Below the pieces are notes generated by a model. It had not been told where the DNA came from. It did no database searches and worked only from the letters and a program-made list of their open reading frames with translations. A stretch of DNA of 64,000 nucleotides from Mercurialis annua (taxonomy: Eukaryota; Streptophyta; Magnoliopsida; Malpighiales; Euphorbiaceae). Positions within the stretch are counted from its first letter, which is position 1, and the number at the start of each line of letters is the position of its first letter. The DNA lies in contig NC_065571.1 in assembly GCF_937616625.2 (NCBI RefSeq), positions 57,831,651 through 57,895,650 of the forward strand, written 5' to 3'. Below are positions 1 to 10,816 of this stretch, in pieces. The position numbers and the translations under genes are program-made.

Positions 1-1066
1 AATTATTAAATATATAATTAAATGGTTAATTAAAGTATTAAATTGTCAATTTAATTGAATTGAGATTGTTAAATTAAAATTAGGTTAATTCTGTTTATGC
101 AATTTTGAATTTGTAATTGAATTATGTTTAATTATTAGAATTAGGTTAAAATTAGTTTAGGTTAGATTATTAATTTATTATTTATTAAGTTAAATAAATT
201 ATAATATAAAATTAGTGTAATTAGTGTAATTTATGTTAGATATTATAATTAGTAAAAAATTAGGTTAATTAATTAATTTAGGTCTGTGCTGAGCTGGAGA
301 AGCTGATGAGTACACTCCCACTAGAATTTCACCCATAGTTCCCCCCACCCCCACCGGATGAGGACGACACTCCACGTTTGTAGTGTCTTTTGTGATAGTT
401 TTTAACACTTGACTATATTTACGCTATTTATTAATTAAAACAAATTTTATAAACTTTTAATTTATTTTATATATTTTACAGATTTAATTAAAGCTATATA
501 TCACCTCTCATGTGTATATATGGTGTATGCAACAAGTTTAATCAACAGCAAGGAAAAAAAATGAAAAAACGCTGGAAAACGGAAAAATTCTGCCGGCAAA
601 GTCAGTGTAATTGCCGATGGAATTGAACAATTTAGCGATGAAATTTCTATCGCTAAAGTCACTCTTAATCAGCGACGGAAATGACTCCAGCGATGGAAAT
701 TTCCATCGCTAATATGCTCGTATTTAACGACCAAAACCTGGACATTTAGCGACATAAATTTTCGTTGGTAAATTTAGCTACAAAAGTTTCCGTTGCTAAA
801 TTTAACTACGGAAATTTCCATTGCTAATTGGTCGGGCTTTAGTCGTTGAATCCGACCAGATTACCGACAATAATTTTTTTACCGATGGACTTTTCTGTCG
901 GTAATTTAGCGACAGACGGATTCTTTGTGTCGCCAATTAATTAGCGACCACATATGTACTGACGAAACAGATACGTCGGTAATCCGTCACTAATTGATAT
1001 TAGCGACGAAATTATGGTGTTTAGTGACAGAAAATTCCGTTGCTAAACACCTGTTTTCTAGTAGTG
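1..1066 (+). mobile_element. 3' part of a CACTA (En/Spm-type) DNA transposon
   Basis: The right end at 1050-1066 is the reverse complement of CACTACTAGAAAACAGG, the classic terminal inverted repeat of plant CACTA elements. Before it lies a long subterminal zone of short direct and inverted copies of a GCGACGGAAATTTC-like motif. Around 300-383 a plus-strand frame ends in a proline run followed by acidic residues and a TAG at 381; this resembles the C-terminus of plant CACTA transposases, but an in-frame stop at 336 shows decay. The left end lies outside the window, so neither element length nor target duplication can be read. Seen: the terminus and subterminal repeats. Inferred: the transposase remnant. 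Confidence 0.8.
592..1049. repeat. CACTA subterminal repeat array
   Basis: About a dozen imperfect units built on TTAGCGACGGAAATTTC and its complement occur in both orientations (for example around 625-712, 745-830 and 890-1045). In CACTA elements such arrays are the binding sites of the accessory transposition protein that brings the two ends together. The units have diverged, which fits an old, probably immobile copy. Confidence 0.75.
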
Positions 1067-1859
1067 TTCAAACATAAAATTATTAAAACATTCTAGGGAT
1101 TTGATCATTCAATATTAAATGTGCGTCTTGATTTCTGCAAATTATTAAGTTAAACGTTTATTTCAACAATTTAAAAAGATGAAGTAAAATTATCATAAAT
1201 TAACTATAATCCACTGCATTCTTAATTTTTGTAAATTTTATCACTTTTTCTACCTTGATAAAAATAATAATCAATAAGCAGAAAATTAAAAATAGAAAGT
1301 TGGTAATCAAAATATAGTATAATATTGGCTGTGTTAATAATTAAAAGAGTTGTTAAAGTTGCACGAAGTCAAATATTTTTTCTTTCTAAATTGATAAACA
1401 ATATTTTTTGTGCATAATTTAGACAATTTAGCGACTTAGTGTGCGGGGGAGGAGGGGGGATTTTTTTCTTATTTCTGTCAAACTCCATAGTGTAGAGTAA
1501 TTTTTTTTTTTAAAAGAAAGTGCAAGTTTCTTGATGTGGTTAGTCACTCTATAACAACTTTTATCTACAAGTAAGGATTTTTTTTATTAATTATGCACCA
1601 ATTTACATTGATCGTTTCTTTGTATTGTTGGTAATCATTAATTGAATTACCATTATCCTTAAAAAATCAACATCTTGTGTTCGTATGGCCATAAAATTTG
1701 CTCCTCATTTGCTTTCTCAAAATTGCTAAGAGTAACTTTGTTTCAAATATTATGGTGGATAATATTTGTTACTCTCAGCCGCAATAAGTTAAACTTCAAC
1801 TTCACTCATTTTTTAAAAACCAATATAAGAGTAATCTGGTTATGCCTTATCTTTTAGAT
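1067..1859. other. AT-rich spacer, no gene seen
   Basis: The sequence is AT-rich with homopolymer runs (poly-T near 1500, poly-G near 1445). Short open frames here lack any recognisable motif or codon pattern. I see no promoter or RNA gene. Confidence 0.5.
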
Positions 1860-1959
1860 TCTCTGGTTATCAAACAGTTGTCGAATGCGCAGACAAATTC
1901 CCTTTTCAACAATGATGACAATAAAACTTCGGGACCGGATGATTTTAAACAATGATAAC

Positions 1960-2850
1960 AATAGCTCCAGGGCCGGATGGTTTTAACATTTTCTTTTATA
2001 AGAATGTTTTGAGAAATATTAAATAATTTATTGGATTTATGAGCGAATCTTCATCACTCGGGCTATTTTTCTCATCGTTTCAACATTGCTTTCTTAATTC
2101 TTATACCTAAATTTAAGGGTGAGAATGATGCGAAAGACTTCCGTCCTATTAGCTTGATTAATGGGACTTATAAGCCTTTCTCGAAGGTTTTAGCTAACTT
2201 GCTTTCTCCTTTCTTGCCTGCTATTATATTGGAGATCTAGTTTGGCTTTATTAAAGGGAGGAGCATACATAATTGCCACATGATATCTTGTGAGTTAATT
2301 CATTTAGTAAAGTGTAGAAAAGAGGAGATTTTTCTTAGCAATCTTGATGTGAAAAAAACTTTCGACTCGATTTCTTGGAATTTTAGCCTTAAAATGCTTT
2401 CGCGGAGGAATTTTGGCACTACTTGGATTAACCAGATCCCGGGTTTGTTGAAATCTGCCCAAGTCTCAGTTCTAGCTAAAGGGATTCCAACCGAAAAAAA
2501 TTATATGGACAAAGGTGTTCGCCAAGGCAATCTTATTTCTCTGATGCTATTTGTGTTAGCGGTGGAAGGTTTGAAAGCAATCTTAGAAGAAGCATCCAAT
2601 CAGGGGCTGATTGGTGGAGCTAAAATAGATGGGTCTGCTAATCCTATATCTTTGCTACAATTTACAGATGATACGCTTCTTTTTATGCCGAATGATTTGG
2701 TGATGATTCAGAATCTTCTTCGCATTCTCCATTGTTTTGAACCGATTTCAGGTCTTCAAATCAATTACAATAAATCATCAATTATTAGGATTAATAGTGG
2801 TGATACTTCTACCTCTGAGGCTATAATTGTTCTGAATTGCAAGATAGAAT
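1960..2850 (+). pseudogene. LINE reverse transcriptase fragment (first copy)
   Basis: This is the N-terminal and palm part of a non-LTR reverse transcriptase. Recognisable blocks are GPDGFN near 1970, FRPISLING near 2140, FGFIKGRSIH near 2255, LDVKKTFDSISW near 2345, GVRQGNLISLMLFVLA near 2515 and FTDDTLLF near 2665. The second motif residue is T instead of the usual A in FADD. A stop interrupts the frame before 2280, and a continuous stretch runs 2280-2850 before entering inserted LTR sequence. It is duplicated almost perfectly downstream. Confidence 0.85.
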
Positions 2851-4150
2851 TGTCACGATCCATTTTCATAGATCGTGACCGGCGCTAGGGTATGGGAGTG
2901 GTAGCTCCGAAACCTGTAGCTAGCCTGACAGATAACACATAACCTGCATAAAACCACTGCTCGGGGGCAACCGAGACTCCAACCTAAATCTAACAATTTA
3001 TATAAGCAACAATATAATCAAATGCTCGGCACAATTCCGAGACTCCAACAGCATGCCTTATATATAGATAACCCAAAGCAGAGTAATAAACGTGCCAACA
3101 TGCATAAGCAACAGTCAGACCAATCTGACAATACGACATAACTATAAAAGCAATAAGGACAATGCTAGTACTACTGCGGTCTAAGAGTTTTAATGGGACT
3201 TATAAGCCTTTCTCGAAGGTTTTAGCTAACTTGCTTTCTCCTTTCTTGCCTGCTATTATATTGGAGATCTAGTTTGGCTTTATTAAAGGGAGGAGCATAC
3301 ATAATTGCCACATGATATCTTGTGAGTTAATTCATTTAGTAAAGTGTAGAAAAGAGGAGATTTTTCTTAGCAATCTTGATGTGAAAAAAACTTTCGACTC
3401 GATTTCTTGGAATTTTAGCCTTAAGATGCTTTCGCGGAGGAATTTTGGCACTACTTGGATTAACCAGATCCCGGGTTTGTTGAAATCTGCCCAAGTCTCA
3501 GTTCTAGCTAAAGGGATTCCAACCGAAAAAATTTATATGGACAAAGGTGTTCGCCAAGGAAATCTTATTTCTCTGATGCTATTTGTGTTAGCGGTGGAAG
3601 GTTTGAAAGCAATCTTAGAAGAAGCATCCAATCAGGGGCTGATTGGTGGAGCTAAAATAGATGGGTCTGCTAATCCTATATCTTTGCTACAATTTACAGA
3701 TGATACGCTTCTTTTTATGCCGAATGATTTGGTGATGATTCAGAATCTTCTTCGCATTCTCCATTGTTTTGAACCGATTTCAGGTCTTCAAATCAATTAC
3801 AATAAATCATCAATTATTAGGATTAATAGTGGTGATACTTCTACCTCTGAGGCTATAATTGTTCTGAATTGCAAGATAGAATTGTCACGATCCATTTTCA
3901 TAGATCGTGACCGGCGCTAGGGTATGGGAGTGGTAGCTCCGAAACCTGTAGCTAGCCTGACAGATAACACATAACCTGCATAAAACCACTGCTCGGGGGC
4001 AACCGAGACTCCAACCTAAATCTAACAATTTATATAAGCAACAATATAATCAAATGCTCGGCACAATTCTGAGACTCCAACAGCATGCAATACGACATAA
4101 CTATAAAAGCAATAAGGACAATGCTAGTACTATTGCGGTCTAAGAGTTTT
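2158..4150. repeat. tandem duplication (about 1 kb) spanning a LINE/LTR junction
   Basis: Copy 1 is 2158-3190 and copy 2 is 3190-4150, with an offset of 1032 bp. Each copy holds about 690 bp of LINE reverse transcriptase followed by the first part of the inserted LTR. I count about five single-base differences, and one 72-bp block present in copy 1 (after 3056) but missing in copy 2. The shared junction is a short run of T. Because both copies contain the LTR edge, the duplication happened after the LTR inserted, and the near identity makes it recent. Confidence 0.92.
3191..3882 (+). pseudogene. LINE reverse transcriptase fragment (second copy)
   Basis: This is a near-identical duplicate of 2159-2850. 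The continuous frame from 3312 encodes the same palm segment, including GVRQGN and FTDDT, with one visible amino-acid change (I for N after the PTEK block). It ends at 3882 where the LTR element starts; the LINE frame resumes at 6905. This is therefore the copy physically joined to the rest of the LINE. Confidence 0.85.
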
Positions 4151-6904
4151 GAAATAAACAAGACTATCTTTATTTAAAACACAAAAGTAGACCTCCATGG
4201 AGATAATGAAATATGGAGATCAACGGACACGCTTTAAATCATAAACCTGGAAAAATTGGGAAAACAACAGGGTCATATATACTGAAATAAGTTCACATTA
4301 CTATTTACATTTATTAAGTGAAAAACCTTAAAATATTTATAGAACATTTTATCATTATGGATAAGCATTGAAACCCTAAACCACAAATATCTATATCCAA
4401 TTGTCGTGTCGTTGAGACGTATCTCCATAACCGATCCCCGACTATCACACAAACAAATCACGTGAGTTTCAGGAGACGTATCTTCCACCGGCGCCCTCAC
4501 TAAGGCGAGACGAATCTCCAACCTACCTTAAATACCATATGATCATACCGGTGCGCACGCAGTCTCTATGATGCCCATCGAGTAGCCCGTTCCAATTCAG
4601 ATCCATAATATCGAAAAACAGTTCAAATAGTTGCGTATACAATATACATACAAAATATACAGTTTACTTAATAAAGCGGTAAATAGCAACATAAACTCAC
4701 TGCTTGCGAATCCCCCACAAAGCTCGGCAAGCACTAAACCTGGTTCAACTCCGACGCACGAACATTCGACGAGTCTAAGAAAGCATAAACCACAATTAAA
4801 AATATCCTAACTCTATGGAGTAATAGACACTACATAGAACTAGCACAACACCAAAATCGATGCTAACACATAAGTCAAATACAAAGTAAATACACATACT
4901 CAAACCATAGCCAAAGCCATATAACAAGTTAAGCCCTATTGAGTTCCACTTGAAAACATAATCCGGAAATCTTTTCAAACAACTTGATAAAATTATTCAA
5001 AAACTAAAATGGTACTTAGCCGAGTCAACTAAGACTTCCAAGCTTATCTCACATGTCGGGCGATCCAAGTCTAACCTGACCCAACATAACCAAGTTGTAA
5101 ACCAATGTTTAAAATCCGGAATTAAATAATAATTCAAAACACAAGTTTGAAAAACAAGGAACTCAATATCGCTTAACCAACAATTAATCAACACACAACA
5201 AGTGTTTGATGAAATCCACAATAATCCAACATGCTTGAAAAAGACAACACAAGCCATAACATGCTTTAGCAAACAAAATAACAACGGCGTATCATCATGC
5301 CCAAGCAATGCCAACCATCAAAATAAACATCAATATAATCCTTAAAAGTAGAGAATGGCATAGCACAATCTTTCTTAGCTTAGTCTAGGCATAATCCATC
5401 ATGAAAAGAACACCACAAACCATGTATAACATACCATAAAATATTATACAAAACAGCCCTAACATTTTGATTAAGCCAAAACAGTTTATAAGCATTCATC
5501 AACATACTAACTCAATTAACAATCACCAAACTTTAACTCCAAACAACAATATATAGCTCAACATTTATGAATCGCAAAAATAAGCAAAACAGCCCTATAA
5601 CATGCTTGGTCAATACTAAACAATCAACAACTTACAATATCCAAAAGATTCCATAATTCTAAACCACACATGAGTTAGCAAATGGGTAACTCAATTCGGA
5701 TTCAAAAACCAACCTAAGGCATACGAATCAAACGATACAAGGTATAACAAATTAACACGTCGATAGTCGAATCTCATAAACTCTTAATCATGAATCCATA
5801 ACATTGAAAATCAAACAACAATCTCATGGCAAATAGAATATGGGCAGCCCTAACATTCAATCTGGTTGAAACCATACATTTTACAAACGATTCGATTCAA
5901 GAGAGTATAATCGATTACATCAATTAATCAACAAGTATAGACATTCGAATATGGCACACCAATCATGAATCATAAACAAAACATCCCATAGTACTCATGC
6001 CACGACAACAACATCTAGAATTGAAATCCAATAACAACCACAACACCAATAATTCGAATTAATAGAGAAGAGAAAGGATTAATTACCTTAGCAATCCAAA
6101 AGAGTAAGGAAATCTCAGAAAAATAGTGGATCTATTGCTACAACAAGGAAAAACCAAAGGACCAATGAATACTCAAACGATTCGATTACATAAACCATGA
6201 ATTTAATGATGGAATGGAGGTTAGAACACGTACCAAGTGTAATGGACACCAATAACCATAGGGAAATCGCTAATGAATAGTTTAGAATGAGTTTAGGGTT
6301 TTAATAATTGAATAGGGGGTTGTTTAGGTCGAGTAAAGTCTATTTAAAGCCTGCAAAACGAACCCAACCGGTTCTATGGACGGCTCTGCCCAGTAGAACC
6401 GGTTATAGAACCGGTTTGCTCACTGAAACCAAAAAAACAAAGTGGACCGGACCTACGGCTGGTTCTACCTAGCAGGTCCGTTTCACAGGTCATATTGACC
6501 CGAAAAAGGGTCAAATCGACGATCTGAACGGTCGAATGAAAGATAATCCTCTTAGGTACAACATATCCAAAGGGCAGCCCGATCCGACGGTTAAATTGGG
6601 AGATATGGATGTTTTACTACAGCTTGGCAGAATTTAGAAAACATGCAAACATTGTTTCGATAACAACCCGGAAATAAATCAATTCAACATCAAATACTTA
6701 AAGGCTCAAGGGGTACACATAAGTCACTCAATATGACACAACCAAGGTAGCACATATGCTAATCTGAACATATATCAATCCGAAAACAAGTCGGAATCAC
6801 AACGAGAACATGTCGAAGCAAAAACACAAACAAAGTCCATCACAAACCAAACGTTAAACGGACAACCAACCACCAAAATAAGTTTAAAAACACGGGGTAT
6901 TACA
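3883..6904 (-). mobile_element. solo LTR (TG...CA, 5-bp target duplication AGAAT), inserted in a LINE
   Basis: The element starts with TGTCACGATCC, ends with GGGTATTACA and is flanked by AGAAT at 3878-3882 and 6905-6909. TG...CA termini plus a 5-bp duplication are diagnostic of an LTR retrotransposon end product. No gag or pol frame lies inside 3022 bp, so this is a solo LTR or a very short non-autonomous element. By analogy with the related LTRs, sense orientation is probably the minus strand, beginning TGTAATACCCC and ending GGATCGTGACA. A TATA-like TTTAAATAG lies on the minus strand near 6340. Several minus-strand open frames inside (4273-5314) look like chance. Confidence 0.85.
6363..6480. 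repeat. AACCGGTT-type short palindrome cluster in the LTR
   Basis: Three copies of an ACCGGTT palindrome and further GGTCC/GGACC-type inverted motifs are packed into about 120 bp of locally GC-richer DNA. Similar clusters, with different sequence, occur in the other LTRs of this window. Here the cluster lies upstream of the TATA-like box rather than downstream, so it may not be equivalent. Confidence 0.45.
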
Positions 6905-8280
6905 AGAATCTTTTCCAATTACTTATCTCGGCTTACCTTTTCCTTCCAAAGCTACTAACGCTAAGTTATGGGCTCCAGTAGTGAGCAACTTTCCGTTTGG
7001 AAAGGAAATCTTCTATCTCCGGCCGGAAGACTTGTGATGATTAAATCAGTTTTGTGTAGTTTACCAGTTCATTATATGTGTTCTTTCCGCACTCCGAAAG
7101 TTGTTTTGCTGTCTCTCAAACAACGTATGCGAAGGTTTCTTTGGAGTGCTTCTACTTCTAGCCCAGGGTTAAGCAAAGTGGCTTTGCATGATGTTTGCCT
7201 TTATTACTCTCTAGAGGGTTTAAATATTACTCCTCTAAGCATAAAAAACACAAGTTTTCTCTACAAGTGGATTTGGAAGTTGATTATTGTTGATAAAACC
7301 TCTATTTGTTTTCTTATGGTGAAAAATAGTCTAGCAATATCCTTTTGATTTGATTTGGAGATTCATGATTATTCTAAGCTCTCTCATTTATGGAAAGGCA
7401 TTCATAATTCTTGTGTTAAAAATGAAATCTCCTGGGTGAATTTTAAAGCGACTGTTTCGGCAAGTTTTAATGATAGTAGAGGTATTCAATTTTGGGAGGA
7501 TCAATGATTGGGAGATGAGTTGCTTTAACTCAAGTTCAATGAACTTTATTCAGTTTCTCGGAAACATAATGCTTATGTTTTAGACTTTTTGGGTGCTGAT
7601 GACGAAAGTTTTACTAATTTGTGTTGGCTTAGACATCTTCGTGTGGGTGAGGAGGAGGAGCTCAGGCAACTACAATCTTTTCTCTGCTCGGTTCAGATTG
7701 ACAGTGGCAGCAGCGATGTCTTTTTTGGTTGGGGAAGACGGGTTTTTCAGCAGCTATATTGGCAGATATGTTGCAAAATTCTCCAACCAGAACTGTGATG
7801 GTTAGCCCGTAATTCTTCATGCTAATTTAGAAGTCTAATATCTCCAAGAATCAAGTGTTTTTGCTGGTTATTGCTCAGGGACATAATATCGTCAAAGTCA
7901 GCTCTTGTTCATCATGGAATGATTCATGGATCTCAAGCTCTCTGTTCGGTTTGTTCAGTGTTTGAAACAAGTAATCACATTATTTTTCATTGTAATTACG
8001 CTTGGCGTAATTTGGCCGCTTATTCTTTCGCTAAGCTATGTGGTTTAGGCATTTCCTTTCTCTGTGGAGGATTTTTGTTACTCAATGGTATTCGATTTAT
8101 AGCAAGAAATATGGAGATTTGGGAAAAGGAATTTGGTTTCATTGTATTTGGGATATTTGAAAAGGTAAAAATAATCGGGTCTTCAAGGATGATTTTCAAG
8201 AGACTGAGAGTCTTGTTTTCAGTAACATTTGCAGAGGGGTAGATTTTTTATAAAACTTTTAATAATGCTTTTCCTTATTC
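6905..8280 (+). pseudogene. LINE ORF2 C-terminal remnant (post-RT and zf-RVT-like region)
   Basis: Directly after the LTR the LINE frame resumes with SFPITYLGLPFP, the conserved LGLP block after the RT palm. It is followed by WKGNLLSPAGRLVMIKSVL (near 7000) and later a cysteine/histidine pattern with CSVC near 7950 and HIIFHCNYAW near 7980, typical of the zf-RVT domain at the end of plant LINE proteins. Several frameshifts and stops separate these blocks (for example around 7345, 7507 and 7800), so no functional product is possible. Confidence 0.8.
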
Positions 8281-8469
8281 TGGAAATGACGTTTTTAGAA
8301 GTATAGATTGCTTTACGAACTTTTTTAGTTCGTTGTTTTTTGTATCTTTTGCCTTCCACTACTTTGTGGTTGAGCATAACATTACTACCGATCATTTACC
8401 AAATTTTTTTTTCTCCTCTTTTCTTTAAACTCAAACTACTTTCATTAAACACTTAACCAAATTTAAATT

Positions 8470-9835
8470 TCTTAATTAAGCATTATATACCCCCTCTAAG
8501 GTGTAACTTTTGATAAGAAAAACTTGATCTTTCCAACGATGTGCGAAATAAATAATCTCAAACGCAATTATATATAAATCATGAATATTTTTTTCTTTAA
8601 TAAATCCAAACTGATTATAAAAAATAATAGAAGGAAGAATAGGTGAAAGATGATTTACCAAACCTTTTGATTATAATTTTAAAACTCCACTTATCAGGCT
8701 GATTGAACAAAAGTCTTTGATTTTCTTAGCACATCAATCTTTGGAATAAGAATAAGAAAAGAGTGTTGATGCTTGACAAAAAATAGCCAGTTCGATAGAA
8801 AGCAACAAATAAGCTCAAAAAATCTTGCTTCGAAGTAAACCAATTTTTCCTATAAAAGTAATTAAAACCATCCGGGCTGGAAACTTTGTTTTCATAACAG
8901 CCTAACAAAGTAAAATAAATATCCTCTTGAGAGAAAACTAAAGTAAGAGAATTGGCTTGTTCATTTAAAAGCCGCTTGATAGGAAGAGCATTAAGGCAGA
9001 AAGCTTTGAAAGAAATTCTTGAAATAAAGGTGAACTTGACTCTTTATTTTCTCCAGATTGCTATAACAATGTTGTTAATGACAATGTTAGAGATAAGATT
9101 ACACCTTGAACGAATCAAGGCAATTGAATGAAAGAATTTGGTATTTTTACCACCAATTGAACCGAAGAGGAAGGAAAGCCCCGTTCTAAATCAAATAAAG
9201 ATAAAAAAAATCAAAAACATCTTCAAGATTCTATATTTCCAATTGAACCAAAGCAAGTTTAGAATTAAGATTGCCGAAAGAATTCTTATTCCAAATCTTG
9301 ATAACACTATGCAACTCTCTATGTTTAACTACAAAACAAGCATGCAAAAGTCTACCCGAAACACTAGCCCAAGAATCAACAATCAAAGAAGAAAACTCCT
9401 TATAGTCTCACCAAACATTAACCAATTTTAAATAATTAGGCCCTAATATGAAGGAATATCGGAGTTGAAATTTTTTTGGCAAACTTTGACCAAGTAGTGA
9501 AGGCGTTCGGAGATAGAAAACATCTGTAAATTTTAAATTTGTAATAATTATTTTGCCAAGTAAAAATGCGACAATGAAAATGAGTCTTAGTAAGATTGTT
9601 ATAAAAAATGAAATCTGAAAAATCACGCGTTGAAGACTATATCTCCATACAATTCAATCTTGCAGCTAAGTCTAAAATCTCATTAAAATTTCTAACTAAA
9701 ATACCAACAAATTCAGTCATAGGTTCAAGAAGTAAATCATTCCAAAGTCGTTTCCTTTCTCTCGGACAGTTACTTGCATAAACAAGAATATACTTTGTGT
9801 TTTTTTTCTTCATAAAGATATATGGTCTAAATCAG
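8470..9835 (-). pseudogene. second LINE fragment (endonuclease end to RT start), minus strand
   Basis: On the minus strand from 9835 downwards a LINE endonuclease tail can be read (KYILVYASNCPRERKRLW, near 9750-9810). It is followed after many frameshifts by the RT entry block (SSPDGFNYFYRKNW, near 8860) and the GFI-K-NIHDLYIIAFEI block near 8590. Order and spacing match plant L1-type elements. It faces the LINE upstream, so the two are separate insertions meeting around 8430-8470. Stops occur in all frames, so this is a relic. Confidence 0.75.
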
Positions 9836-9939
9836 ATTTTGAGTTGAATAATCAACTTAGCCGCATGATTAATTGCTTGTGGCATTTAACTAGTTGTGCC
9901 GGACAATCCTCTAGTCTCCACGTCAGTTATAAATTGCCT

Positions 9940-10480
9940 GGTTCAAATTGTGATATTGTAACATCTCATATCGAAATTATGAGGATGAATGACTTATAAT
10001 GCTTAGTATTCAATGACTTAGGTTAATCATTTTGTGTCAATAGATTGGGTTGAAAGTTAACTTAGTGTAGTTAAATCCGAGTTGTTATAATTGATATGAG
10101 ACCCCACCTAGGTGTTTTGTGGTGTTACGAGCCTGAGCAAGAAAAGGTTATGAATCGCAACACTCGATTGCGGCCTGTGACGAAACTTGAGGTCAATCGC
10201 AAATTTGAAGAAGAGTAAATATAATATTCCATATCAAAATTGTGAGAATGATTTGCGTAGGTTATAATGTTTAAAATTCACTATTAAATTAACCAGGTTA
10301 ACCATTTTAGAGCAAAAGGAGTAAATATAATATCCCACATCGAATTTGTAAGCATGGTTTATGATGTTCAAAATGACTTGTGATGTTTATAATTCAACTA
10401 CTGAGTTATATTGACCATTATGGAATAGTGGATTGAGTTTGAAAGTTAATTTAGGTCAATTGCTTCCAACTGTTACAGAT
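9940..10480. repeat. three degenerate copies of a roughly 120-bp repeat
   Basis: Three blocks starting near 9957, 10222 and 10328 share the order: a TCCCACATCGAA-like start, a GAGGATGAATGACTTATAATG-like middle, then a GGTTAACCATTTTG-like end. They have diverged strongly and carry no coding potential. They look like eroded copies of a transposon end, but I cannot assign a family. Confidence 0.5.
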
Positions 10481-10816
10481 AAAATTATAAAAAAAAATTA
10501 AAAGATGATATATAAAAATGACAATTTTAAAGATTGCAATAGAATTACAAATTAGTATAATAAATTATTATTTTCATTTATAATAATAAAATTTACTTAC
10601 AGACTATGAAAACTGAAATAAAGTTATGTAAAATAAATTGAATAATTAACATCTATTTAATTTTGAAAAAATCACACAAATGGGCTGAATGAGGGTCTGT
10701 TTTATAAAAATGCTAAGACTTCAAATTCTTACATCAATGCTAATTTTTTCTTTATTTTTTTTGAGCTGATAACGGGCAAATATTACATTGCATACATGAT
10801 TGATCCCAACCTTACA

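Larger units (their letters stand above)
1860..8430 (+). mobile_element. LINE/L1-type retrotransposon, 5'-truncated, interrupted by an LTR insertion
   Basis: Plus-strand fragments of one LINE ORF2 can be followed in order. The reverse transcriptase entry motif (GPDGFN, near 1970) comes first, then the palm with an FTDD box near 2665, the LGLP motif just after 6905, the post-RT segment at 6968-7348, and a zinc-binding zf-RVT-like block at 7871-8242. The reading frame is interrupted by frameshifts and stops throughout, so it is dead. The element is broken at 3882/6905 by a complete LTR-type insertion flanked by AGAAT on both sides; across that site the LINE protein reads on directly. The endonuclease half is missing and both outer limits are approximate. 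Confidence 0.85.

Noticed and set aside
4273..5314. Several minus-strand open frames of 60-105 codons in the first LTR
   Set aside because: They lie wholly inside an LTR with matched ends, have Cys/Phe/Leu-skewed composition, overlap no conserved motif and are absent as frames in sister LTRs.
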